Positions 36,223 to 46,533 of a stretch of 64,000 nucleotides of DNA are shown here, piece after piece; the stretch's first letter is position 1, and each line of letters opens with the position of its first letter. Position numbers and translations under genes: made by a program. Origin of the DNA: Corallococcus sp. NCRR (GTDB lineage: Bacteria > Myxococcota > Myxococcia > Myxococcales > Myxococcaceae); contig NZ_CP114039.1 of the NCBI RefSeq assembly GCF_026965535.1, positions 6,944,001 to 7,008,000 of the forward strand, in the 5' to 3' direction. A model generated the notes under the pieces. The model saw only the letters and a program-made list of their open reading frames with translations. It did no database searches and had not been told where the DNA came from.

Positions 36223-37313
36223 ACGGACAGACCGTCTCGCGTGAGGCCGGGGAGCAGGTCCCCGAAGGCGTTCGCCTCCAGCACGCGGTGGCCGTGGAAG
36301 AAGTCCTCGAACATCAGGTCGATGCCCACGTGGAGGCAGTCGTGCGCGCGGGCCACGGCGCGGCAGCTCTCCATCGCGGCCTCCATTTCACCGGGAGGCA
36401 CCGCCGCGTGGAGCGCGTCCAGGTCTCCCCGGTAGCCCCCCAGGTGCAGGTTGGTGATGGGCAGGCGGCTCTGGCGCACCACGGTGAAGACGGGCTCGCC
36501 GCGGACGGTGACGACGCGGCAGTCGAACATGTCCCCGCCCAGCCGCGCCTTGGGCCGGGACTCCTCCACCTGTGAGCCCTCGCGCAGGAGGAAGGCGAGC
36601 ACCGTGTCCACCTCTCGCGCGTCCGTCACCCGCCGCACCTTGAGGGAGTTGAACCAGCCGGTGGCGCCCCGATGCAGGCTGGTGAGCAGCGTCCCCTGCC
36701 CCCGACCCGGCCGGTACACGGCGAGGCACGACGCGGAGGAGCCGCAGGACAGCTTCACGAACGCCTCGCGGAAATCCGCTTCGCGCAAGGCGTGGCGCAG
36801 GGCTTCCGGTGTCGTGCCCGGGGCCACGTCCAGGAACGGCGGCACGGGGATACCCAGGTCCGCGTACCGGCGTGACGTGATGCGCTTGTCGAACAGGTCC
36901 GCGATGGCGCTCGGCGAGGACAGCACGCGCCAGCGGGGGCGCTGCGCGAACCGCGTGGTCAGGTCCTCCAGCACTCGCAGGAAGCCCAGGTGGTGCTGCC
37001 GGGGACAGAGCACGCGGCCGTGTTCATCCGGCAATGCATCCAACTGTTCAGGCGTTACGGTGTCGCAGCCGGCAGCGAGCGCATCCGCGAAGCCGCGCTG
37101 GAGGAACAGGCGCTCCACCGCCGCGTCCTCTCCCGCCGCGTCGATGCGGACAAGCCGCTCCGTATCGGGCAGCTCCAGGAGCACGTCAGGCGTGCGGGCC
37201 ACCGTCTCCCACGCCACCACGTGCGCGGGCGGAAGACCGGCGCGGACCAGTGCCTCCTGGAAGAGCGTGACGCGCCTGTTCCCGGGGTTGCCGATGATCA
37301 GGAACGGCGGCAT
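36189..37313 (-). CDS. STM4014-family protein, ATP-grasp-like
   Basis: 374 residues. The N-terminus PFLIIGNPGNRRV is a pre-ATP-grasp-like nucleotide fold. The middle and C-terminal parts contain FVKLSCGSSASCLAVY, PKARLGGDMFDCRVVTVRGEPVF, CLHVGIDLMFEDFF and HRVLEANAFGDLL, which match the ATP-binding lysine, the grasp loop and the metal-binding Glu/Asn of ATP-grasp ligases. An amide- or peptide-bond-forming reaction is plausible. It follows the STM4015-type gene by 9 bases and converges on the STM4011-type gene with a 34-base overlap. Confidence 0.85.
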   Translation of the reverse strand: MPPFLIIGNPGNRRVTLFQEALVRAGLPPAHVVAWETVARTPDVLLELPDTERLVRIDAAGEDAAVERLFLQRGFADALAAGCDTVTPEQLDALPDEHGRVLCPRQHHLGFLRVLEDLTTRFAQRPRWRVLSSPSAIADLFDKRITSRRYADLGIPVPPFLDVAPGTTPEALRHALREADFREAFVKLSCGSSASCLAVYRPGRGQGTLLTSLHRGATGWFNSLKVRRVTDAREVDTVLAFLLREGSQVEESRPKARLGGDMFDCRVVTVRGEPVFTVVRQSRLPITNLHLGGYRGDLDALHAAVPPGEMEAAMESCRAVARAHDCLHVGIDLMFEDFFHGHRVLEANAFGDLLPGLTRDGLSVYDWEIREALR

Positions 37314-37322
37314 GGAAGCGGG

Positions 37323-38651
37323 CTATTCGCCCACCGCGGCGTAGCGCGACTCTTCGTCGTAGGGCTCGCGCTGGTTGCCGCTCGCCACGGACTTCGCGAT
37401 GTTGGCCACGGTCTTCTGGCCCGCCTTCGTGAGGAAGTTCTGGGTGACGTCCAGCGTCTTGAGGTGCGCGAAGGCCTTGGCGTTCTGGGCCAGCGTGTCC
37501 GCGCCCGCGTCGGACATCGTGCCCATGGACAGATCCAGCGCTTCGATTTGCGCGAGGATCTTCGACTTGGGCAGCGCCGCGCACAGCTCGTCCGTGAACT
37601 CGGAGTTGCGCAGCGCCAGCTTGCGCAGCGCCGGCACGCCCTCCGCGTCGAGCAGCGGCTTGAGGTCCTTCACCCCGCCGCTCGCGCCGTAGTTCTCCTG
37701 GCCGAACCAGACCTCCAGCGACTCCAGCTTCGGCCACTTCGCCTTCACGATCTCCTTCACCGCGCCCTGGTGGAGGCCACCGGTCTCCACGGTGAACGAG
37801 CGCAGCTCCGGCAGGTCGATCTTCCCGAAGCCGATCTCCCCGCCGCGCACGCGCAGCTCCTGGAGCTGGGGGTAGACCTTGTAGAGCGCCTTGAGGTCGC
37901 CCACCTGCGTCCAGGAGATCTCCGTCTCGTCCGGGAACTCGAAGTCGCCAATGAACAGCGAGCGCAGCGGCGGCGCGGGCTTCGCCTTCGCCAGCACTTC
38001 GAGCGTTTCGTCGTAATCGTTCTCGCCGTCGAAGTTGGCCATGCCCAGGGTCAGCCGGCTCAGGAACCGCGCGGACGGGTGGGCCAGCAGCTCGGCCAGC
38101 AGGTCCGGGATGTTCGCCGAGGAGTCGTAGTCCACCTGGCCCAGGCGGGCCTCGCGGATGAAGCCCAGGTGCCACTCCAGCTTGAGGGTCTCGTCGGAGA
38201 CGGCCTCCATCAGCGACTCGCCCAGCAGCTCGTTGGCGTGGTCCTCGATGAGCTTCGCCACCTTCTTGCGCGTGGCCGCGGGCGCCTCCAGCGAGGAGTG
38301 CTGGAGGAGGATCAGCTCGGCGCGCGGGTCTCCCTCGCCCTTGAGCCACTCGGCGTACGCGAGATAGCCCTTCACGTCGTCGGGCTTCGCGAGGATGGCG
38401 GCCTCCAGGTCCGGGTTGACGGCGGACTCGGCGGTGGCCTCTCCGCCGTCGGCGAGCGCGTAGCCCTTGCCTTCTTTTTCGCGGATCTGTGAGTCGTAGG
38501 CCTTCTTCGCCTCGGCCTTGGAGTCGAACTCCTCGACCTTCTCCTGGCCGTCGGTGCCGATGCGGCCCCAGCGCTTGGTCAGCGTGGTGCCCTCCAGGGT
38601 GATCTCCCAGAACTTGCTGGAGCTGCCTTCCGTGAACTCGTAGCGAGGCAT
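37323..38651 (-). CDS. STM4015-family protein: WGR domain plus leucine-rich repeats
   Basis: 442 residues. Residues about 1-75 form a WGR domain (SSKFWEITLEGTTLTKRWGRIGTDGQ). Residues about 95-135 look like the TIGR02996 repeat-companion segment (AILAKPDDVKGYLAYAEWLKGEGDPRAELILLQ). From about 170 to 425 there are ribonuclease-inhibitor-like leucine-rich repeats (ALRKLALRNSEFTDELCAALP, IEALDLSMGTMSDAGADTLAQ, HLKTLDVTQNFLTKAG). It has no catalytic motif and is a likely scaffold or substrate-recognition subunit. First gene of the minus-strand pair with STM4014; AAAGGGA precedes the start. Confidence 0.87.
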   Translation of the reverse strand: MPRYEFTEGSSSKFWEITLEGTTLTKRWGRIGTDGQEKVEEFDSKAEAKKAYDSQIREKEGKGYALADGGEATAESAVNPDLEAAILAKPDDVKGYLAYAEWLKGEGDPRAELILLQHSSLEAPAATRKKVAKLIEDHANELLGESLMEAVSDETLKLEWHLGFIREARLGQVDYDSSANIPDLLAELLAHPSARFLSRLTLGMANFDGENDYDETLEVLAKAKPAPPLRSLFIGDFEFPDETEISWTQVGDLKALYKVYPQLQELRVRGGEIGFGKIDLPELRSFTVETGGLHQGAVKEIVKAKWPKLESLEVWFGQENYGASGGVKDLKPLLDAEGVPALRKLALRNSEFTDELCAALPKSKILAQIEALDLSMGTMSDAGADTLAQNAKAFAHLKTLDVTQNFLTKAGQKTVANIAKSVASGNQREPYDEESRYAAVGE

Positions 38652-38681
38652 CGCGCGTCCCTTTGGCGAAGAACGCCCGGG

Positions 38682-38710
38682 ACGCTAGAGGAGCCCTGAA
38701 GCAACCTCAA
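38682..38710 (-). promoter_or_regulatory. Candidate promoter of the STM4015-STM4014 pair
   Basis: Minus-strand TTGAGG (38705-38710) and TAGCGT (38682-38687) are 17 bases apart, about 30 bases before the STM4015-type start. They overlap the hairpin that follows the OmpA-family gene. The pattern resembles the rpsA promoter (TTGAnn, TAGnnT). Confidence 0.4.
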
Positions 38711-38715
38711 GGCTC
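38691..38715 (-). terminator. Hairpin at the end of the OmpA-family gene
   Basis: GAGCCTTGA and TCAGGGCTC on the minus strand pair over 9 bases with one G-T pair and a 7-base loop, starting in the stop codon of the OmpA-family gene. No T-run follows. It may attenuate read-through into the STM4015-type gene. Confidence 0.4.
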
Positions 38716-40030
38716 AGGGGCGCAGCAGCACCAGCTCCACGCGGCGGTTGAGCTCACGGCCGCGGGGAATCAGGTTGGGGGCCTTGGGGCTGCGGTCGCC
38801 CAGGCCCACGGCCTCCACGCGGGACGGGGCCACGCCGGCGCGGATCAGCATGTCCGCCACGGCGCGGGCGCGGGCGTCGGAGAGGCTCTGGCGCGCGGGC
38901 TCAGGGACCTCGCGCGAGTCGGTGTGGCCCTCGACGCGCAGGCGGGCCTTCGGGTCGCGCACGAGCAGGTCCACCGCCAGCTCCAGCCCGGTGAGCGCGG
39001 CCTTGGCGGGCATGGGCTTCTTCTCTTCGAAGCTCAGGGGCTGGGGCAGCTCGATGCGGCCCTCCTGCACCTTGGCGGCCTTGGCGGCCTTGGGCGCGGG
39101 CACCAGCGCGAAGGCGAGCGACGTGTCCGCCCCGGCGGCCAGCACGACCTGGCGCGTCTGCGCGAGGAAGCCATCCGCGATGAGGTCCACGGTGTACTCG
39201 CCCGCGGACAGGGGCACGTCCTGCGGCTTCTTGCCGGGCACGGTGAGCTTCAGGGGCTCGCCCGGGCCGCGCACGAAGGCGGTGGCGTGGGTGGGCTTCT
39301 TCGACGTCACCTGGAGGCGCAGGCGGCTGGCGGCCACCGGCGGGCGCTCCACGGGCGGCGTCACGGAGACGACGGTCGTCGTGGGCTTCACGCCCGCGTC
39401 CGGCGGCGGCGTGGGCTGGGCGACCTTCACCGGGGCGCCGGCATCCACGGGCGCGGGCTTCACGGGCGGGGTCGCGGTGACGACGGCGGGCTCGTCCTTC
39501 AGCGGCTGGATCATCTCCGCGGTGACGGCGTGGGTGAGCTTGAGCTTGAGGCGCGGATCCGGCGCGTTGGGCACGACGCTGGGGGACGCCTTCACCACGA
39601 CGCGCAGGCCGCGCTGGGTCTGGAAGCCGACGGAGGCGGTGATCTTCCAGAGGAAGCCGTTGGTCTCGCTGAACAGGCTCCAGGAGCCGTTGGTGTACGT
39701 GACGCGCGAGACGAGCGTGTGCTCGCCGGGTTCGACCTTCAGGTTCGCGAGCCGGTGGACGCCGGGCGCGTTGAGCTCGTCCAGCCCCGGGACGGCGAGC
39801 GGTTCACCATCCAGGAGGAAGTCGGTCTCCACGAGCCGGTAGCCGTCTTCTGGCTTGAAGCCCGCGAAGAGCACCTGCACTTCGGAGGGGGACTCGGGGA
39901 CCATGTCGCGCAGCTGGCGTTCCAGCTCCGCGCGCACCTGTTCCTCGCGCGTCGTTTCAGCCGCGAACGCGCCCGGGGCGAGGAGGCCGGCGAGGACCAG
40001 GGACCCGAATTTGAGGAAGGAGGAATCCAC
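38714..40030 (-). CDS. OmpA-family peptidoglycan-binding protein
   Basis: 438 residues from a GTG at 40030, chosen because a signal peptide (DSSFLKFGSLVLAGLLAPGAFAAE) starts there; an ATG at 40081 is in frame but adds a non-signal leader. The mature part has a folded N-terminal domain (about 25-190), a Pro/Val/Thr-rich linker and a PEGA-like segment (LSAGEYTVDLIADGFLAQTRQVVLAAG). The C-terminal OmpA domain has RVEGHTDSREVPEPARQSLSDARARAVADMLIRAGV and GRELNRRVELVL. The OmpA domain should bind peptidoglycan. The gene is probably transcribed alone. Confidence 0.85.
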   Translation of the reverse strand: MDSSFLKFGSLVLAGLLAPGAFAAETTREEQVRAELERQLRDMVPESPSEVQVLFAGFKPEDGYRLVETDFLLDGEPLAVPGLDELNAPGVHRLANLKVEPGEHTLVSRVTYTNGSWSLFSETNGFLWKITASVGFQTQRGLRVVVKASPSVVPNAPDPRLKLKLTHAVTAEMIQPLKDEPAVVTATPPVKPAPVDAGAPVKVAQPTPPPDAGVKPTTTVVSVTPPVERPPVAASRLRLQVTSKKPTHATAFVRGPGEPLKLTVPGKKPQDVPLSAGEYTVDLIADGFLAQTRQVVLAAGADTSLAFALVPAPKAAKAAKVQEGRIELPQPLSFEEKKPMPAKAALTGLELAVDLLVRDPKARLRVEGHTDSREVPEPARQSLSDARARAVADMLIRAGVAPSRVEAVGLGDRSPKAPNLIPRGRELNRRVELVLLRP

Positions 40031-40070
40031 GAGGCGCGCACAGCATGGCACAAGGCGCCCCGGGACGATG

Positions 40071-40086
40071 CAGGGATACATCCCTG
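40071..40086. promoter_or_regulatory. 16-base perfect inverted repeat, possible operator
   Basis: CAGGGAT-AC-ATCCCTG lies in the 157-base gap between the divergent OmpA-family and HlyD-like genes, about 40 bases before the OmpA-family start. A minus-strand TTGACG (40110-40115) just upstream could be a -35 box. The symmetry suggests binding of a dimeric regulator. Confidence 0.4.
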
Positions 40087-40187
40087 TAGGGCGAGCAGGC
40101 GTGCAGGTCCGTCAAGTTTCGGGGATCCGGTTGAAGGCCTGGCGGTGAATCCCTCGTTCCAACCAGTCCTGGCGCGGAGAGGCCGGG

Positions 40188-40958
40188 ATGGATCATCCTG
40201 TTGCGCGCATGGATCCACGGCCCGAATCCCCTCCGTCACCTGTCCCCTCCTCCCCCAAGCCGGAGTCCCGCTTTTCACGGCGGGCGTGGGCCTTGAGCGC
40301 GGTGGGAGCGGTGGTGACGCTGGGGGTGTTCGCGGGGATGGTGCGGGTGGACCGGACGGCGCGAGGCCCGGTGATGCTCCAGCAGGGGGAATGGGTGGAC
40401 GTTCCGGCCCCGACCGCGGGGCGGGTGGTGTCGGTGGACGTGGGGCTGAGCGAGCAGGTCAAGGCCGGGCAGGTGCTGGCACGGCTGGAGACGGCGTCGG
40501 GGGCGACCGAGGTGGTAGCGCCGATGGAGGCGCTGGTGGGCCGGGTGGCGGTGACGAAGGGGGCCCAGATGGAGGCCGGGCAGCCCGTGGCGGCGTTGCT
40601 GAACCGGAGGGTCCTGCCCTCACTCCACGTGCTGTTTACGGAGGACTACCGGCCGGAGCTGGCGCCGGGGATGACGCTGGAGTTCCAGATGCCGGACATG
40701 CCCCAACCGCTGGAGGCGGTCATCGAGCAGGTGGAAGGTCCGGAGGCGTCACTCCAGTTCGCGAAGGCGCAGCGGCGGGCCGGGGCGTATCCGGACGGGG
40801 CGGTGCTGGTCCGGGCGCGAGTGCCGTCACGCACCTACGAGCGTGACGGCAAGAAGCGCGTCTTCATCGACGGCGAATGGGGCCGGGCCACGGTGAAGCT
40901 GGGCACGCAGCGGCTGCTCGTCTCGTGGTTCCCGCGCCTGCGTGATGCGCTGCCGTGA
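40188..40958 (+). CDS. Short HlyD-like membrane-fusion/adaptor protein
   Basis: 256 residues (start ATG 40188; 40209 possible). A cytoplasmic Pro-rich N-terminus is followed by a transmembrane helix (about 30-52, WALSAVGAVVTLGVFAGMV). A biotinyl-lipoyl-like domain comes next (VPAPTAGRVVSVDVGLSEQVKAGQVLARLE ... VVAPMEALVGRVAVTKGAQMEAGQPVAALL), then a beta-barrel. The long coiled hairpin of full HlyD proteins is missing, so this is a minimal adaptor. No transporter gene is adjacent. Its end overlaps the next gene by about 14 bases. Confidence 0.75.
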   Translation: MDHPVARMDPRPESPPSPVPSSPKPESRFSRRAWALSAVGAVVTLGVFAGMVRVDRTARGPVMLQQGEWVDVPAPTAGRVVSVDVGLSEQVKAGQVLARLETASGATEVVAPMEALVGRVAVTKGAQMEAGQPVAALLNRRVLPSLHVLFTEDYRPELAPGMTLEFQMPDMPQPLEAVIEQVEGPEASLQFAKAQRRAGAYPDGAVLVRARVPSRTYERDGKKRVFIDGEWGRATVKLGTQRLLVSWFPRLRDALP

Positions 40959-41688
40959 GGCGGCCCTTGTCGCGCTGCTCTCAATCCCTGCGCTGGGCTG
41001 CGGAGGCCCACGTCCCATCCCGGGCGTCGTTCAGGCCTCCAACGGGGCTCCGCTTGCGAGCATCCCGGGCCCCCTGCCCGCCTTCGGACCATTCGATTCG
41101 TTCTCGGACGCACTGCAAGCCGCGTGTCCCCTGATCCTCGGCAAGCCGCAAGCCACCGCGGGTAGACCGACCGGGCAGAACTTCCAGCTGCGTTGGCGCC
41201 TCTCTCGCGAGTACTGCGCATGGCTGTATTACACGCCGGACCGGAAGTACGAGATGAGCATGCTCGCCGCGGGAGCGATGCACGACGATCCCCAGAAGCG
41301 CACCTGCGACCTCCCGTCGAGCGTAGACGACGCGCGCTATGCCCCGAACAGCCTGGGCTACGTCTTCGTCCTCCACAACCACCCCTACGACAACGTGTTG
41401 TCGGACCGCGACATCCGGTTCATCGTCGACATGGCGATCGAGCATGGTGTGTCCGTGAAGACGCACGCGGGCGAGATTCCCCTTTCCATCGTCGCTTTCT
41501 TCTCCTTGTCCGATGGCTTGGAGCACCCTCCGTGTGATGGGTTCTTCCAGTACATCCCCGCAACCGGAGAGTTGTTGCGATGGCTGCGGGGCGATGATGG
41601 ATGGGGTCGGCAGATCATCGGCCGCGTGGAGTGGCTGGACGGCGAGCGGTATCGCATCCAGCGCGAAATGAAGGAGCGCGGAAGATGA
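40945..41688 (+). CDS. Lipoprotein with JAB/JAMM-like metalloprotease motif
   Basis: 247 residues from the ATG at 40945; the alternative GTG at 40942 adds one residue. The signal ends PALGC (Cys 19), a weaker lipobox. The centre contains VLHNHPYDNVLSDRDIRF: His-x-His-x6-Ser-x2-Asp, one residue shorter than the usual JAMM spacing (x7) but close to RadC/DUF4329-type JAB domains found in polymorphic toxins. An upstream glutamate (KYEMSML) could be the catalytic acid. It is coupled by a 4-base ATGA overlap to a second small lipoprotein, as in toxin-immunity pairs. Function inferred only. Confidence 0.55.
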   Translation: MRCREAALVALLSIPALGCGGPRPIPGVVQASNGAPLASIPGPLPAFGPFDSFSDALQAACPLILGKPQATAGRPTGQNFQLRWRLSREYCAWLYYTPDRKYEMSMLAAGAMHDDPQKRTCDLPSSVDDARYAPNSLGYVFVLHNHPYDNVLSDRDIRFIVDMAIEHGVSVKTHAGEIPLSIVAFFSLSDGLEHPPCDGFFQYIPATGELLRWLRGDDGWGRQIIGRVEWLDGERYRIQREMKERGR

Positions 41689-42263
41689 AGCGAAGCGCGT
41701 CATTGTTGCTGCTGGGACTCGTCGCCGCTGGGTGTGCACGTGCGTTCGTGGCGGGCACGGACCCGGTGGAGGATGACCGTTCGATTGTCTTCCCGCAGTT
41801 CTTCGAACAGGCGCCGCTCCAGGTCGGCACTGCCGACCAGCCCGTCGTGTTGGATGGAGCCGTACTCCGCGCCCTGACCCTGGCGGCGGACGACTATCTG
41901 CCTCCGGACCGGCCTGACATGCCCTGCACCGAACGGCGCACTTCGCATGTCTTCAGGGTCATCCAGAGTGAAGACATTGTCTTCGTTCGCATTGATGTGG
42001 ACCCGTTGGCATGCGTCGGGTCCCGGCCGGGACTCGACTCAGGGGGGCGGTATGCCATCAGCCGTGATGGCCGCATCCTGCGCCGGCTCCTGGATGGAAT
42101 GGAGCCGTACGTCCCTGTCGCGGACGGCGGCGTCATGGAGAAGGCCGACCCCGGCGTCTCGCCGTCCTTCGACCCGGACCGTCCGCATCCCCTGCCCTTC
42201 ATGGACTCCCGAGACGCCGGAGCCCTGCTCGACACGGGAACGCCTGACGCTCAGGCGCCCTGA
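41685..42263 (+). CDS. Small lipoprotein, partner of the JAB-like gene
   Basis: 192 residues with a clear lipobox (LVAAGC, Cys 17). The mature part has two cysteines (DMPCTERRTSHVF, DPLACVGSRPG) and a Pro-rich tail; I recognise no family. It starts inside the stop codon of the JAB-like lipoprotein gene, so the two are made together. Its last 13 bases overlap the convergent mrfB gene. It could be an immunity or accessory protein; that is inference from coupling alone. Confidence 0.65.
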   Translation: MKRSASLLLLGLVAAGCARAFVAGTDPVEDDRSIVFPQFFEQAPLQVGTADQPVVLDGAVLRALTLAADDYLPPDRPDMPCTERRTSHVFRVIQSEDIVFVRIDVDPLACVGSRPGLDSGGRYAISRDGRILRRLLDGMEPYVPVADGGVMEKADPGVSPSFDPDRPHPLPFMDSRDAGALLDTGTPDAQAP

Positions 42264-43912
42264 CGCGACAGGCGGCGCTCCAGGCGTTCCATGCGGAGCT
42301 GGTGGTCCTCGGGCAACTCCACGGGGGCGGCGAGCCTGGCGTGGTACAGGGCCCGGGGCAGGTCCTTGAGGGAGTGCTCGTAGAGCTTCGTCAGGGACAG
42401 GTGCAGCACCGCTCCCTGCCCGGGCTTCGCGAACGTGAGCGCCCGCTGCAAGTGCGCCACCGCCGTCTCGCAGTCCCCCGAGCGGCGGCAGAGGCGCGAG
42501 GCCAGCGTCAGCGCTTCAATTCCCACCGGGCCTCCGCTCTCCGCCGCGGCCTTCGCGAACGTCAGCGCCCGCGCCGCGTCCCCTGCCCTCTCCGCCACCT
42601 GCGCAAAGCCCAACAGGTCGCGGGGGTCCTGCTGCTCCGTGCCTTCCGACTGGAAGCGGCGCACGAGGTCGCCCATCAACGCCGCCAGCAGCAGGATGTC
42701 CTTCTGGTTGTGCTCCAGCACCGGCACCAGCTCCGAACCGTCCGTGCCTCGCAGGAAGCGGAAGTACAGCTCCGGGATCTGCGAACCGTCCACGTCCCCA
42801 ATCCGGTGATGCCCCAGCACCTTGGACTCCAGGTGCACCAGCCGCGCGCCCTCGCCCCGGTGCTTGAAGACGCGCCGCGCGCAGTGCAGCAGGTCCAGGT
42901 GCGGCAGCTCCTTCGGCACCGGCACCCGGTTCAGCACGAAGCGCGTGCGAAGCAGTGGCCAGTCGAAGCTCTTGCCGTTGTATGTGACGAGGCAGGACGA
43001 CGAGGCCATGCGCTCGGCCAGCAGGCGCAGCATGGGCGCCTCTTCTCCCATGCGCCTCAGGAAGAGCTGCTGCACACGCATCGAGCGGCCTTCGAACCAG
43101 CCCAGGCCCACCAGGAATGGCACCGTGCCCGTGCCGCCCGCGAGCCCCGTCGTCTCCGTGTCCAGCATCAGCATCCGCGTGAAGTCCACCGACTCCAGCT
43201 CCGGATGCAGCGCCAGCCCCGCCACCAGCCGCGCCTCCACGTCGAGCGCCGCCGCCACGGGCGCGGTGCCGTGGCGGTGGTCCGGCGAATACACCTGCTC
43301 GGCCACGTGCACCGTGCCGTGCGGCGTCGCCCGTGCCTCCACCGGCAATGCGCGCGGCTCGGGAACCGGCGCCACCGCCTTCCGAGCGGACGCCGTGCCC
43401 TGACGCTCCGCCCAGAACGACAGCATCTGGCGCAGCGCTTCCACCCGTGCATCCGCGGGGCCGTCCACCGCGCCGCCCCGCTTCGCCGCGAACCGCCGCC
43501 GCGCCTCCTCGCGCAGGTCCACGAGGCCTTCCGCCCGAGTGGCCTCGCGGTCGGAGATTTCCGTCCGCGCGGTGAGCACGTTCTCCAACGCAGCCTCGGG
43601 CGCCCGGCCTCCGTCCGTCGCTTCCACGTCGAGGGCGGGCTCACCCTCCCCGTCCATCGACAAGCGCTTGCGCAGCGCCTGGACCAGCACCTCCGCGATG
43701 GTGGTCGTCCCCGCTTCTTCCAGGTGCGTTACCGCCGCGGCGCCGTCCTCGTGCGCCCGGGTCACCACGGCCGACGGGGAGCTCGCCTCGGCCGCCGCGT
43801 CCTGCGCGCGCGCCTCCACCACCGGAGCCACCGCCACGGTGTTCACGGGCGCCCGGGCCTGACTGCCGGGGCCCGCGTTGGTGAGTCGGGACAGCTTGCG
43901 CTTCAGGTCCAT
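42251..43912 (-). CDS. mrfB: MrfB/YprB-type 3'-5' exonuclease with TPR tail
   Basis: 553 residues from the ATG at 43912 (MDLKRKLSR...). A long Ala/Val-rich N-terminal extension (about 1-245) precedes the DnaQ-like RNase H-fold exonuclease. The metal motif DTETTGLAGGTGTVPFLVGLGWFEG (about 255) and YNGKSFDWPLLRTRF are clear, and the HRIGDVDGSQIPELYFRFLRG and LEHNQKDI segments supply the later acidic residues. C-terminal TPR-like helices follow (about 420-540). In Bacillus, YprB/MrfB acts with the helicase YprA/MrfA in mitomycin-type DNA repair; the gene here lies 16 bases after mrfA. The N-terminal extension is unusual. Confidence 0.88.
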   Translation of the reverse strand: MDLKRKLSRLTNAGPGSQARAPVNTVAVAPVVEARAQDAAAEASSPSAVVTRAHEDGAAAVTHLEEAGTTTIAEVLVQALRKRLSMDGEGEPALDVEATDGGRAPEAALENVLTARTEISDREATRAEGLVDLREEARRRFAAKRGGAVDGPADARVEALRQMLSFWAERQGTASARKAVAPVPEPRALPVEARATPHGTVHVAEQVYSPDHRHGTAPVAAALDVEARLVAGLALHPELESVDFTRMLMLDTETTGLAGGTGTVPFLVGLGWFEGRSMRVQQLFLRRMGEEAPMLRLLAERMASSSCLVTYNGKSFDWPLLRTRFVLNRVPVPKELPHLDLLHCARRVFKHRGEGARLVHLESKVLGHHRIGDVDGSQIPELYFRFLRGTDGSELVPVLEHNQKDILLLAALMGDLVRRFQSEGTEQQDPRDLLGFAQVAERAGDAARALTFAKAAAESGGPVGIEALTLASRLCRRSGDCETAVAHLQRALTFAKPGQGAVLHLSLTKLYEHSLKDLPRALYHARLAAPVELPEDHQLRMERLERRLSRQGA

Positions 43913-43928
43913 GCCGCGCCCGTGCTCC

Positions 43929-46349
<2,421 letters not shown>

Positions 46350-46359
46350 AGGGCCGGCC

Positions 46360-46388
46360 ACTGTACAGACGTGTACCCGGAAGGACAA
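46360..46388 (-). promoter_or_regulatory. Promoter of mrfAB with overlapping palindrome
   Basis: Minus-strand TTGTCC (46383-46388) and TACAGT (46360-46365) are exactly 17 bases apart. The perfect inverted repeat GTACA-GACG-TGTAC (46363-46376) covers part of the -10 box and the spacer, an ideal repressor site. The start codon lies only 10 bases downstream of the -10 box, so the transcript may be nearly leaderless. The rest of the gap (46389-46533) shows nothing else clear. Confidence 0.5.
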
Positions 46389-46533
46389 CGCGCGTCAGGA
46401 CCTCCCGCGTCGGTCTTTTGGGGGCCCATCACCCACATTCGCACCCGACAGTAGCCGGCCCGATTCCCTGCTGGACAGGCGGGCCCGGGGGACCTCGACG
46501 CGCTTGCGTCGCGAACCCTAGTGTCCCGCGCCC

